From Symbiodinium natans (Eukaryota; Sar; Dinophyceae; Suessiales; Symbiodiniaceae): a DNA stretch of 64,000 nucleotides. Shown here one piece after another: positions 47,147-57,885 of this stretch (positions within the stretch are counted from its first letter, which is position 1; each line of letters begins with the position of its first letter). A model generated the notes under the pieces. That model did not search any database. It was not told where the DNA came from and was given only the letters and a program-made list of their open reading frames with translations. The stretch spans positions 1 to 64,000 of the forward strand of contig CAJNDS010000058.1 in NCBI GenBank assembly GCA_905221605.1, read 5' to 3'. The position numbers were made by a program, and so were the translations under genes.

Positions 47147-50100
47147 ACCCCAAAACCCCAAACCCCAAACCCCAAACCCCAACACCCAAACCCCAAACAA
47201 AACCCAAACCCCAAACCCTAAACCCAACCTAATCCCCCCCCCCCCCCCACATCTGGGCGTGCTGCGGGGCAGTGGGTTATAGGAGCTTAAACCCTAAACC
47301 CCAAACCGCCCCTCAAATCTCGCCTTGTCTTGCTCTGTTCGGTCTAGCGTTTAATGGGATGAGGGTGCGACTTAGCTGTCTGTCTTGAAGCCCTAAACCC
47401 TAAACCCTTAACCCTAAACCCCAAACCCTAAACCCAAAGCCGTAAACCCTAAACCTCAAACTGCCTCAATCTCCACTGGCACCACCGGCTTCGGGGGACT
47501 CCTCCGCCTGACTTGCTGGCGCAGAAAGGTTGGGGGGACTGACTGCAGGTCGGGTTTTGGGGTTTGGGGTTTGGGGTTTAGGGTTTGGGGTTTGGGGTTT
47601 AGGGTACTCGCTTCCTAGGGCAACGGAAGGTTTGCTTTGCACGTGGGGATTGCGTAGGATTCTACGGTTTGCAGAGGGCAGGGAAGGCTGGTGCTGCTCA
47701 AGAAGAACACTCACCGAGAAGGGTTCAAGGTGTAGGGTTTTCGCGCTCGTGCCGCAGTCTCTTTTCTTACATCAGGGTCCGACAGAATATGAGCGACCGA
47801 ATGGGGGACGGAACCATCCAAAGCCACGCCTTCTCACAGTGCAAGAACAAGGGCCCAGCTATACAGTAAATGCCTTAGAGTGCAGGGTCTGGGTTCCAGC
47901 CCCCAACTCTGCACCCTAAACCTGTTTGACAAGAAAAACAAAAACAAACAAAAAAACGAACCCCCCTAAGGCCTAAACCAAAGGCTGAAACCCTAAACTC
48001 TGAGCCCTAAACCCTTTTCCCAGAACCCTAAGCCCTAAACCCTAAACCCTAAACCCCCTTCCCTTTAGCCCGGGGGGTTGCCTTCTTGCAGGCCGGCGCC
48101 GGCGCTTCGGCGGCAAGGGGTGCCTCGTGTGGCTCTATAAGGGGGTCCATGCACCGGAAAAGGGTTCAAGGGGTTTAGGGTTTAGGGTTTAGGGTTTAGG
48201 GTTTAGGGTTTAGGGTTTAGGGTTTAGGGTTTAAGGTTTAGGGTTTAGGGTTTAGGGTTTATGGTTTGAGGTTTTTGGGATTTAGGGTTTGGGGTTTATG
48301 GTTTAGGGTTTAAAACAAAGAAACAGGGTAGGACTGCAGTTTGCTTAGGGTTTATCTTGGGATGTTCCCCCTTATACTAACAGTTGCTTACCCCTATTAA
48401 GGACTGTTTGTGTAAGGGGGAAGGGTTTGATGGGGGCTACACGGACAGGGACCGAAATTTAGAGAACTTTCCATTTGTTTAGGCCTAAACCCTAAAACCC
48501 TAAACCCTAAAACCCTAAACCCTAAACCCTTAAACCCTTAAACCCTAAAACCCTAAAACCCTAAAACCCTAAACCCTATGCAAAGGCTTCAGACCTGCTT
48601 CCATGGCTGGGTCCAGAGCATCCAAAATGAAACCTCGAAGCACACAAGAAGGCGAGCTCCTAAGTACCCGGGTTGAGGGGCTGAGGGGTTTTGAGGTTTT
48701 GAGTGTTTTGAGTGTTTTGAGCGTTGAGGGGTTTGAGGGTTTTGAGGGTTTTGAGGGCTTTGAGGGTGTTGAGGGCTTTAGGGGTTTTAGGGTTTAGGGC
48801 TTCGGGTTTTGGGGTTTAGGGCTTAGGGGTTAGGGCTACCCAAGTATGAGGTATGGCTTGCGGGTCTCTGGGAGCAGGACGGCAGTTCGCTGCGTGGCTG
48901 CTGCACGATCCTCGGCATGGTGGTGGAAATTCTAGGGTGTACCCTAAACCCTAAACCCTAAACTCTAAACCCAATAAACCCAATAAACCCTAAAGGGCCC
49001 AAACCCTAAACCCTCATTCAATAGTAGAAACCCTAGACCCGAAGCCCAATCATAAATCCTTTTTCGCACTAGATAACCCTATATCCTCCTACGATTCAAG
49101 CCTATATAAACCCTAGACACCCTATATGGTCCTATAATGAAACTTTCTATAAACCCTACAAACCCTATAAACCCAAAAGAGTCCCATTATTCGACTCTGT
49201 TAAACCTTATAAACCCTACATTGTCCTACAATTAAACCCTGTATCAGCCTATAAAAAACAGCTGCAAGAAATTTCAAATTTCCTACTAAGAACTAAGAAC
49301 CAGGGAGTTTAGGGTAGTTGGGGGGGGGTTAGGCCTCTTTGAGAGTAAAGGTGTTCTTGTTTGTCGGGGCCTTGGAGGGGTTCGACCCTAAACCCCAAGC
49401 CCTAAACCCAAAAACCCGAAACCCAAAACCCTAAGACCGAAACCGTAAACCCGAAACCTTAAACACTAGCCCTAAACCCTAAACCCTGAACCTTACCAGC
49501 AGGACGTAATGAACTCCAGCAGCCACTCTTCCAGCAGCAAGCGCTGCTTCTGCGAGAGCTCCTGTACGCAGGGGAACTAGACAGGCTCTTGTTCTGGGCT
49601 TTAGGGTTTGGGGTGTAGGGTTCACTTCTTAGCAGGGAACGAGATATCGTAAGTAGGTACCCTACATCCCACTATCTATCTATCTATCCATCTATCTATC
49701 GATAGATATATATATATATATATATACGTATTTACATTATACATATATATATGTATATATATATATATAATATGGCGGGATCATTGGGTCACGTCCGGAT
49801 AAACCCCTCTAAGCCCCAAACTGGTCCTCGCGAATCACGCGCTGCCGCTGCTCTCGCGAGAGAAGTCCGAGAAGACGGTGGGCGCGCTCAAGCCTGAGAG
49901 GTGCGTTCAGAGATCCGACATCGGTTTAGGGTTTAGGGTTTGGGGTTTCGGGTTTGGGGCTTAGGGTTTAGGGTTTGGGGTTTAGGGTTTAGGGTTTGGG
50001 GCTTGGGGAATGCAGCTTGGGGTTGGGGATTCGGGTTTGAAGTTTATACAGGCCTTAGGGTTTAGGAAGACCGAAACTCCGCGACTACCCTGAGTCTTGT

Positions 50101-51046
50101 TTAGCCTAGACTACCCAAAAGCGTCGTGGGGGGGTGTTCCCACCCCCCCCCCCCCGCCACCCGACATTCCTGCTCTCAGAACCATGGTTGATTTAAACGG
50201 AAAATCGTGAAAAGCAATGGCCGGCCATCCGCATGCGTCGTCGAGGAGCTATCGCGCAAGCTGAGCTGGTGGCTTGGGCTTGAAGCCCTACAAATCCTCA
50301 GTAAACTCCCCCTCCCCCTCCGCCAAAGTGCGGCCTGCCAAATGTCGTTTAGGGTTTTGGGTTTAAGGGGAACACTTCCAACCCCAAGCCCTAACTGCCA
50401 ATATCCCTAGACCCTAAACCCTAAACCCTAAACCCTAAACCCTAAACCCGCCGACATCCCAACAATGCGTCAGCCAGGAGGCAGATGCTTCCTGCGGCTC
50501 GCAGATGTCGAGGCCGGTGGCAGAGCCACGGCCACCAGGGCCTCTCTGGGCTCGGGTTTACGGGCTAAACCCTAAACCCTAAACCCTAAACCCTAAACAT
50601 CCCTAAACCCTAAACCCTAAACCCTAAACCCTAAACATCCCAAAACCCTCAACCCTAAACCCTAAACCCTATAGACCCTAAACCCATGGAAGTTTTACAG
50701 GGCTAAGGAGAGCTGGGCTCTGCAAGTGCCAGCGGCCGCGCGAAGGCCCTATAAACCTGCTAAGGGCTCAGCGAGCTTTGGGACGTCGGGAAGAAGGAAC
50801 GGGGGTTTAGGGTTTAGGGTTTAGGGTTTAGGGTTCAGCAGCTCCGGATCGAGCAGTTTTTGGTAAAGTTATATTTCCGGTTCTGATGTAACACCCACCC
50901 ACCCAGAGAATCCCATAACATTGAGAAAACGAAGATACCAGTATTCTCCAACCATCTCAGCTTCAAAAGCCTAAACGAACACAACAACAACACCTAACAT
51001 TATGAACTTCATGTTCTTGCCATTGCATCGCTGTGTTAGCCTCCCC
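47145..51046. repeat. Heptamer mosaic
   Basis: Tracts at 47150-47225 (CCCCAAA type), 48175-48315 (TTTAGGG), 48485-48575 (CCCTAAAA type), 49920-50010, 50405-50450 and 50565-50680. TTTGAGGG-type repeats at 48690-48790. An F2 element lies at 48356-48424. TATC/TATA microsatellites at 49676-49770. Plus-strand island 48590-48665 reads QSIQNETSKHTRRRAP and could be an exon. No gene is supported beyond that. Confidence 0.55.
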
Positions 51047-51490
51047 AGGCCCTAAACCCCAGGCCTCGAGGCCCTGAAACCCTAAACTCCAGGCCTTGAA
51101 GCCCCGAAACCCTAAACTGCAAGCCATGAGGCCCTGAAACCTTAAACTGCAGGCCTTGAGACCCTGAAACCCTCAGCCTTGAGGCCCAGAAACCCTTAAT
51201 TCCAGGCCTTGAGGCCCTGAAACCCTAAACCCAAAACCCCAGGCCTTGAGGCCCAGAAACCCTAAATTCCAGGCCTTGAGGCCCTGGTACCCTAAACGCT
51301 AGGCCTGATGCCCTGAAACCCTAAACCCCAGGCCTTGAAGCCTGGAACCACGAAAAAATTGCCTTGAACCACGAAAAGATTGCCTTGAACCACGAAAAAG
51401 TGCCTTGAAACAGGCCTTGAACCACGAACACATTGCCTTGAACCACGAAAAATTGCCTTGAACCACGAAAAAACTGCCTTGAAACACGAA
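51047..51490 (+). repeat. Two adjoining minisatellites
   Basis: 51047-51340: about nine units of 27-35 bases built on AGGCCTTGAGGCCCTGAAAC plus CCTAAAC, the latter resembling the telomere unit. 51341-51490: about seven units of 20-21 bases built on GCCTTGAACCACGAAAAA. The AGGCCTTGA word links the two, so the second probably arose from the first. Apparent minus-strand peptides are repeat translations. Confidence 0.9.
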
Positions 51491-51578
51491 TTCCTCAAGG
51501 TTTAAATTGCTATATTATAGAGAGAAGATGTTCTTCCTTTAGGGGGTTGTGGCAATGGGGACTTGCCCAGGGGCACTC

Positions 51579-51667
51579 ATCCCTAAACCCAACTTCCTAA
51601 ACCCTAAACCCTAAACCCTAAACCCTAAACCCTAAACCCTAAACCCTAAATCCCAAACCCAACATCC
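51579..51667. repeat. Heptamer tract with imperfect flanking repeat
   Basis: ATCCCTAAACCCAACTTCC (51579-51597) and ATCCCAAACCCAACATCC (51650-51667) flank a CCCTAAA tract. The flanks themselves resemble the tract, so this case is weaker. Confidence 0.4.
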
Positions 51668-53537
51668 CAAACAATCCACAAAGCGGGGCGCGCCTTGCCA
51701 GGTCTTGCCTCACACCGGGGCTCCGCCTTGCGCCTGGGCTCTGGCCCAGGCTTCGGCCGTCCTCGGACTTTGGTTTTTCGATTGGGCGTGGGGTTTAGGG
51801 TTTAGGGTTTAGGGTTTCGGGTTTCGGGTTTAGGGTTCAGGGTTTAGGAACTAGGAAGTTGGATTTAGGGTTTAGGGTTCAGGGTTTAGGGTTCGGGTTA
51901 GGGGCACATTCTGGGGGGGGTACTCAGGTACTCGAACGACGAGGCGTATAGGCCGAAATGTCTTAAACAGACCCCTGGGTTGAGCGCTGTAGGGCTGGGA
52001 CTCCGTATGCAGAGCATAGTTGGAAAAATCGGAAAAATCACTTGTGTGTTCCTTTTTATGGTCCTTTTCAGGAGGATTTCGTCATACTTGGGGCTTTAAA
52101 CAGCATACGAAAGGGGGACCCACCCTAAACCTGTGTAAACCTTAAACCCCAAACTGCCCTAAACTCTACACCCAAAAACCTAAACCCAAGCCCTAAACCA
52201 CAAACCCCATAACAAAAGGTCGAAGATATACCGTAGGGTTCATGGGCGTCCCCTTAAGCCCTACAAGGACTACAGGGACAACCTCCCCCCCCCCCACTGT
52301 AGATTCGGGTTTAGGGCTCAATTAGAGTTTAGGGTTTAATTAGGGCTTATTCTAGCCTGAGCCACAATGCATATATCACAGGTCACTCCGCAACTAGATG
52401 CCCCTGCAAATCCTGAGCCCCGAAGCTCCTAAACCCAACAATCCTAAACCCCCCCAACCCCTCAAAAACCCCTAAACCCTAAACCCCCAAACCCTAAACT
52501 AACCCCAAACCGCTCAACCCTAAACCCAAAACCCTAAGCTCCCTGAGCTCCAAAAACCCCAAACCGAAGCTCCCTAAACCCCAAACCCTAAACCCCAAAC
52601 CCCAAATCCCCAAGCCCTAAACCCTAAACCCTAAACCTTAAACCCTAAACCCTAAACCCGAGAAAGCTCATGATTACCAAGAATCGCTTGGGCGCCGCCT
52701 TGGCGCACTTCTTGGCCTTGGCGGCCTGCGGCCTTGGGCCAGAAGCCTGGCGACGAAAAACCCTAAACCCTAGCCCTAAACCCTAGCCCTAAACCCTAAA
52801 CCCTAAACCCTAAACCCTAAACCCTAAACCCCAAACCCTAAACCTAAACCCGAACCCTAGCTCGGCCCAAGGTTCCAAAGCTCTGTCTGGAGACCTGCAT
52901 GTGTGGCCCCACTTGCGCACTCATTGGGGCTTACCAGGATGGGGTTTAAGGCTTAGGGGTTAGTTAGGGTTCGGGTTTAGGGTTTAGGGTTTAGGGTTTG
53001 GGGTTTAGGGTTTGGGGTTTAGGGTTTTGGGTTTAGGGTTTAGGGTTTAGGGTTTGGGGTTTAGGGCTTTTTGCTTTTCGGGCTGAGTGTTGAGGGTTTA
53101 AGGTTTAGTGTGTAAGGTTTAGGGTTTACACAGGGTCTATGGTCTATGATTAAGGGTGTTTATCAGCGAAGGCCCCGATGCACTCCAATTGCGTCACAAG
53201 TCTTGGGCTTCAAGCCCCTTAACCATACAATGAGTATAGCAAGATTATAAGATGGTGGCACGAGCATTTTTCTAAATTTGCTTTTATTGTGATTATTTAT
53301 TCAAATTCTTTATTCATCATTTACTCTCTTTTTTTCGGGGTGGGGGGCTTTTTTTCTATTTTTGTCTTTTTTTTGGGGGGGGGGGGGGGCTTAGGGTTCA
53401 GCGTTCAGGGTTTAGGGTTACATCGCATCCACGTCTGCTTCGGCTTTCGCCGATGCGCGGGTTAGGGAGTTCTGGTGGCGGGATGGGGCCTCCTGGCATG
53501 GGGTGCCCTCGTTGTCCCACGAACGGAGCGTTGCCAA
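51668..53537. repeat. Heptamer mosaic
   Basis: Tracts at 51790-51895, 52440-52660 (many CCCCAAA variants), 52755-52850 and 52965-53070. G and T homopolymers near 53330-53392. Islands 51675-51780, 52680-52750 and 53170-53320 are unassigned. Confidence 0.55.
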
Positions 53538-53576
53538 GGACTTCAGGGTTTAGGGTTTAGGGTTTAGGACTTCAGG
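53538..53576. repeat. Short TTTAGGG insertion between exact 10-base direct repeats
   Basis: GGACTTCAGG at 53538-53547 and 53567-53576 encloses only 19 bases of TTTAGGG repeat. Removing the insert and one copy restores an uninterrupted stretch. This is the cleanest and smallest example, too small to be an intron. Confidence 0.8.
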
Positions 53577-54693
53577 TCGATCTTCTTCGGCTAAGGCCGG
53601 AGGAATGGAGGTGCCTCGCTCTGGCTCGGTGTGAATCCGTCTGAGCCTTCTCCGGCCTTGGAAGCTTCTGCCGCGGCATGATTCCCCTAAACCCTCAGCC
53701 CTAAACCCTCAACCCTGAACCCTGAACCCTGAACCCTAAACCCTGAACCCTAAACTCTAAACTCTAAACCCTAAACCCTAAACCCTAAGCCCTAAACCCC
53801 GTCAGGAGTACACTACATGGCTCTTCACGCTTTGACTTCTGAGGTTGATCATCGGTTGATCGTGGCAGAGCATGAAAACCGTGAATCTGACAGTCTGGTG
53901 CTGCAGGCCTATCACTTGCCTGTGTACTGCAATGAGTCAAAGTAACAAATTAAACGCTCTGTCGAGCTACTTTGAGCTGAACCACCTGAGCCCAAGGGGG
54001 TTAAGGGTGCAGGGTTTGGGGTCTGTGGCATGTGGTCTAGGATTTGGGGTGTTGATCAGAATTTGGGGTTTAGGGTCTAGGGTTTGAGGCCCCTGTGCAC
54101 CCCGTTCTCAAGTCGCTATAGGAATATAATGTGGTGGCCGAGCGGCTCCTAGACCGTCACCCTAAACCCTAAACCCTACACCCTAAATTCTACACCCTAA
54201 ACCCTAAACCCTAAACCCTAAACCCCTGGACTCCTCAGCAACTTGACTGTGCCTTCTTCTCTTTCTCGGCTCTCCGCCGCTTCGGCGCGGGGCGTGCAGG
54301 CTTGCCAGCACCTGACCACTAAACCCTACCAGTGACCCTCTTTAGCTACACAGTTTTACGATTAGGGTTTAGGGTTATACCTACTATCTAGGGAACGTTA
54401 CTACTAAACTGTAGGTAAATAGAGCCACAGGTAAGTCCTAAACCCTATAAACCCTAAACCCTGTGACCCCCATGTCACTCTGGCTATTATAATGAACACC
54501 AAAAGGCCTGTACAGTACCTTACTTGGGGGGACAAACTATTCTCTACAAAGTGATTAAACCCTATACCCTAAACCCTAAACTCTAAATCCTAAACCCTAA
54601 ACCCTATATCCTAAACCCTAAACCCTATAAACCCTAAGTTAAAAGCTGGGGTCTTGGGCAAGGAGCTTCCGACAGGTGCAGGGTCTACTTGGA

Positions 54694-54773
54694 CCGGAGA
54701 CTTGCAATTTAGGGTTAGGGTTTATAGGGTTTAGGGTTTAGGGTTTAGGGTTGAGGGTTTAGGGTCCGGAGAC
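54694..54773. repeat. Heptamer tract flanked by an 8-base direct repeat
   Basis: CCGGAGAC at 54694-54701 and 54766-54773 encloses TTTAGGG-type repeats. Short, so chance is possible. Confidence 0.45.
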
Positions 54774-56040
54774 GACGAACCTTCCCTTTGCAGACTTCCA
54801 GATCCCTCAAACAATGGGCCCCCCCTAGTTGTAAGTAGGGTTATAAGGACCCTAAATTGGGGTATAAGGATCCTATCTGAGTTATAATTCAAAAGTCCCT
54901 TAACTACAGTTAGTACAGTAAGGAGGCCCCTCCCCTATGAACTCTGCACTACCAAAAGCATCTACGTCACTGGGTACATGGGTGTCTGGTTCCGTGTAGG
55001 GGTTGTGGCACTTTCCTTTAATATCCTTGAGCATTTGTTGGGGGCAAAGGCGAAAAACAGCAAAACCAAAAACCCTATATAAACCCGATATAAACCCTAT
55101 ATAAGCCCTGTATAAAGCCTTTTTTAACTACCAAACCCTAAACTCAACACCATAAATAACCCCTACTTCATTGCTAAACCCTAAACCCAAAAAACCCTAC
55201 AAACCCTAAACCCAGTAAAAACCTTGTATAAACCCTATAAACCCTGTTATGAACCCTCTACGCCCCATGATGAACCCTATGAACCCTATACAAACCCAAA
55301 ACCCAACATAAGCCCTATTTTTTTTACAAACCCTGGACCCTGACCCTAAACCCTACACCCTACACCCTGCACCCTAAACCCTAAACCCTAAACCCTAAAC
55401 CCTAAACCGCCTGCAAGAACGTCTCCGCCCTCCAGCCACGTGTCGTATCGGCGCCGGAGGTGGCCGTCGGAGAGGACCTCGAACGCCTTCCCGCGTCAGT
55501 TACGGAGGCGCTGGGTTTGGGGATTAAAGGCTTTATAGGTTTTAAAGGTTTTAGAGGTTTTATATGTTGTATGGGGTTTATAGGTGTTATAGGTTTTGTA
55601 GGTTTTATAGGCTTTGCAGGGGTTTGGGGTTTCGGGTTAGGGTCCTCTTACACGCCGAAGAAAAAGGGATATGAACATCCCAGCGTCCTGCCGCCTTTTG
55701 CAAAGTTTTCAGACACATATCGAAGGAAGTGGCTGTTGCCTGCGACACAACCCAGCCTTGCCCAGCCCTATGAGCAACCTTGAGCCCTAAACCCCAAGCC
55801 CTGTACAAACCCTGATCGTTTAGAGTGATGTTTTGGGCGGAGTTCCAGGATCCAGGGTTTACACGCGCAGGCTTCTACAGTGCTCCCCAACGTCAGCTGC
55901 ACCAGTCATCTATTTTCACCCTAAGCAACAGAAAGGACAACAAACATACCCTAAGTCCTCTAAACCCTAAAGGAACAGAATCCCGAGACCAATGTAGGGA
56001 ATTCCTATAAGATCTCTTGAGCTCAAAATAGGGGATGAAA

Positions 56041-56231
56041 CTTGGGATGCTCCTCCTTGTACCAACAGTCCTTAATGGGGATTATAATCGGGGACGGTTA
56101 GTCTTGGTAGCCCAGTAACCATATTTTGATAAGGGCACCCTTTTTGGGGTTGGTTACTGTAAAGGGGAAAACATAACAAAAAATGGGTAAAGGGTACCGC
56201 TACCAAGCAGTATAAGGGGGAACATCCCAAG
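56041..56231. mobile_element. Nested insertion: F3 element inside an F2 element
   Basis: F2 ends CTTGGGATGCTCCTCC and GGGGGAACATCCCAAG (56041 and 56231) are inverted. Inside, an F3 element occupies 56103-56217 with ends CTTGGTAGCCC and GCTACCAAG. Both families begin CTTGG and end CCAAG, so they may use a related transposition machinery. Other F2 copies: 30011-30050, 30788-30880 and 48356-48424; another F3: 43793-43900. Confidence 0.75.
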
Positions 56232-57530
56232 ATGTAGCCCGGAGGGCCTGGTAGACGGCATGGAAGCGCTCCTGACATGCTTGCGCGCCGACCCTCAAGA
56301 AAAAGACCGAACTATGGCTGCTGGTTCTGAGTACAAAATGAGGGAGTGAGGTGCCTTCTAGAAACCCTGAAAGGTTTTAGGGTAGGGGGGGACATCAGGC
56401 ACTTCATTCCCTCATTTGGGGTTTCTGAGATTCGGGGTACCCTCTTGGGGTCCGAATTCAAGGGAATCCTACCGTTTTGGGGGTCTATATTCCCGAAACC
56501 CTAAACCCTAAACCCTAAACCCTAAACCCTAAACCCTAAACCCTAAACCCTAAACCCTAAACCCTGGGAGCGTCCTTGATTTTCGTAAACCCCCATATCG
56601 GATCGGAGGTCTCGGGATTCAGGGCTCAGGGTGTAGGGGTTTAGGTCTTACAAGGGTCCAAATTTCATAAACCCTAAACCCTAAACCCTAACCCTAAACC
56701 CTAAACCCTAAACCCTAAAACCCTAAATTCCGATTTCTTACTAAGACCAGCAAGGGTCTTGGGTTTCGGGCCTGGGTCTCCCCTCCAAGAACCTGTAAAG
56801 ACGAGGCTTCATTTTTCTCGCGTGTCTGTGCTGGGTTTAGGGTTTAGGGTTTAGGATTTAGGGATTCGGGTTAAAGGGTTGAGGGTAAGCACCAGTTCGG
56901 ACTCGGGAGCCTTAATACTTACTTGTACGTAGTTCCTTATCCGACGTCCCTAAACTCATGGTAAGCACGATGCAGTCAACCACACTATGGCCCTGTCACA
57001 CCCGAACGAGATTTTCAATTAAGTGTCCAGGTAGTGACTTCAAGAACCCCTAAACCACCAAACCCCTAAACCCCTAAACCCCTCACGCCCCTAAACCCCT
57101 AAAGCTCGAGCCCCCCCCAAGTTTGGGGAACCCCTAAAACACACACCAAAGGTGTAGCGGCCTTCTCCTGGTGCTAGGGGTTAGGGTTTAAGGGTTGAGG
57201 ATTCTTGGGTTCGGGGTTTGGGGCTTAGGGTTCTCTTGTGTCTGATGTCTTTACCAGTTTACCAGTGAGTGATTCAAACCGAATCTCTTTTGGTGCTTTG
57301 GGGAGCGCCCTAAACCCTAAACCCGAACCCTGAACTTCTGAACCCTAAGCCCAGTGGCCTGCACCCTTGTATGACAACACCCTCAGACACTCAAGCCCCC
57401 TAGTCCCCCACCTCTAGGTTGACCAGTAACCCAGCATACAAAATGTTTTTTTGCTTAAGCTGGTTTAGAAGGGAACCGAAACCCCCGCAGAAAGGGAAAA
57501 AGGGTACTACTGGGCATCCTAGACCTAAAC

Positions 57531-57885
57531 TTATTGCTGAGTTAATTAGCACCAAAACAAAGTGTGAGAGTTCTTACCAGTCGGAGATACCACTGTCGAG
57601 GAGCATCTGCCAAGCCCAAAATTCCTTTGAGCACCCTGAAGATTGCTCCAAAGGGCACTCCCGGGCAACGTAGGGCCTTTGCGTCGGTCCGGCCGGGCCA
57701 TATAGAGTGTACAAGAACCGGCCATGTACTCGTCGCCCTTTGGGAAGGCTGCTCTGACATCAGCCGACGCAAGCGGCCACTCCGGGAATTCGGCAGCGAT
57801 GGCGCGTAAGTAGAGGATTGCGATCCTCGACGCCGTTGGAGCGTCATCCCGAAAAAGTGTAAAGTGTACTCATTCATGTGCTACA
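57531..57885. mobile_element. F10 element split by the RT fragment
   Basis: The left piece TTGCTGAGTTAATTAGCACC and right piece CATCCCGAAAAAGTGTAAAG match the two ends of the other F10 copies, with the 280-base RT fragment between them in place of the normal 40-base centre. Confidence 0.55.
57562..57850 (-). pseudogene. Fragment of Ty1/copia-type reverse transcriptase
   Basis: Minus strand. The first frame reads APTASRIAILYLRAIAAEFP and LASADVRAAFPKGDEYMAG, matching the RT block in which a catalytic Asp precedes VxxAFxxG. After about 57665 the reading moves to another frame: GVPFGAIFRVLKGILGLADA, then PRQWYLRLVRTL, the conserved K-x-x-x-GLxxAPRQW block of copia RT. A frameshift therefore breaks it, and the YxDD block, integrase and LTRs are missing. 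The fragment is flanked by two halves of an F10 element (57531-57570 and 57845-57885). The GLADAPRQWYLRL form is, from memory, usual in dinoflagellate elements and is the best taxonomic clue here. It is probably dead and not expressed as an enzyme. Confidence 0.8.

Larger units (their letters stand above)
53577..57530. repeat. Heptamer mosaic with nested elements
   Basis: Tracts at 53690-53795, 54165-54228, 54715-54765, 55370-55408, 56495-56570 and 56675-56725. An F4 element at 54335-54437 contains a TTTAGGG fragment. Nested F2/F3 at 56041-56231 and F7 at 56335-56417. Tandem TTTATAGG-type decay around 55520-55625. Islands 53800-54010, 55620-55780 and 56730-56830 are exon-sized but unassigned. 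Confidence 0.55.

Noticed and set aside
46778-47282. Frames with poly-Gly or poly-Pro near 47100
   Set aside because: The homopolymeric part is the 42-base C run. Only the unique island 46740-47100 is kept as possibly coding, without a strand.
51292-51498. Minus-strand frames rich in FVVQGNFF-type repeats
   Set aside because: Translation of the 20-21 base minisatellite.
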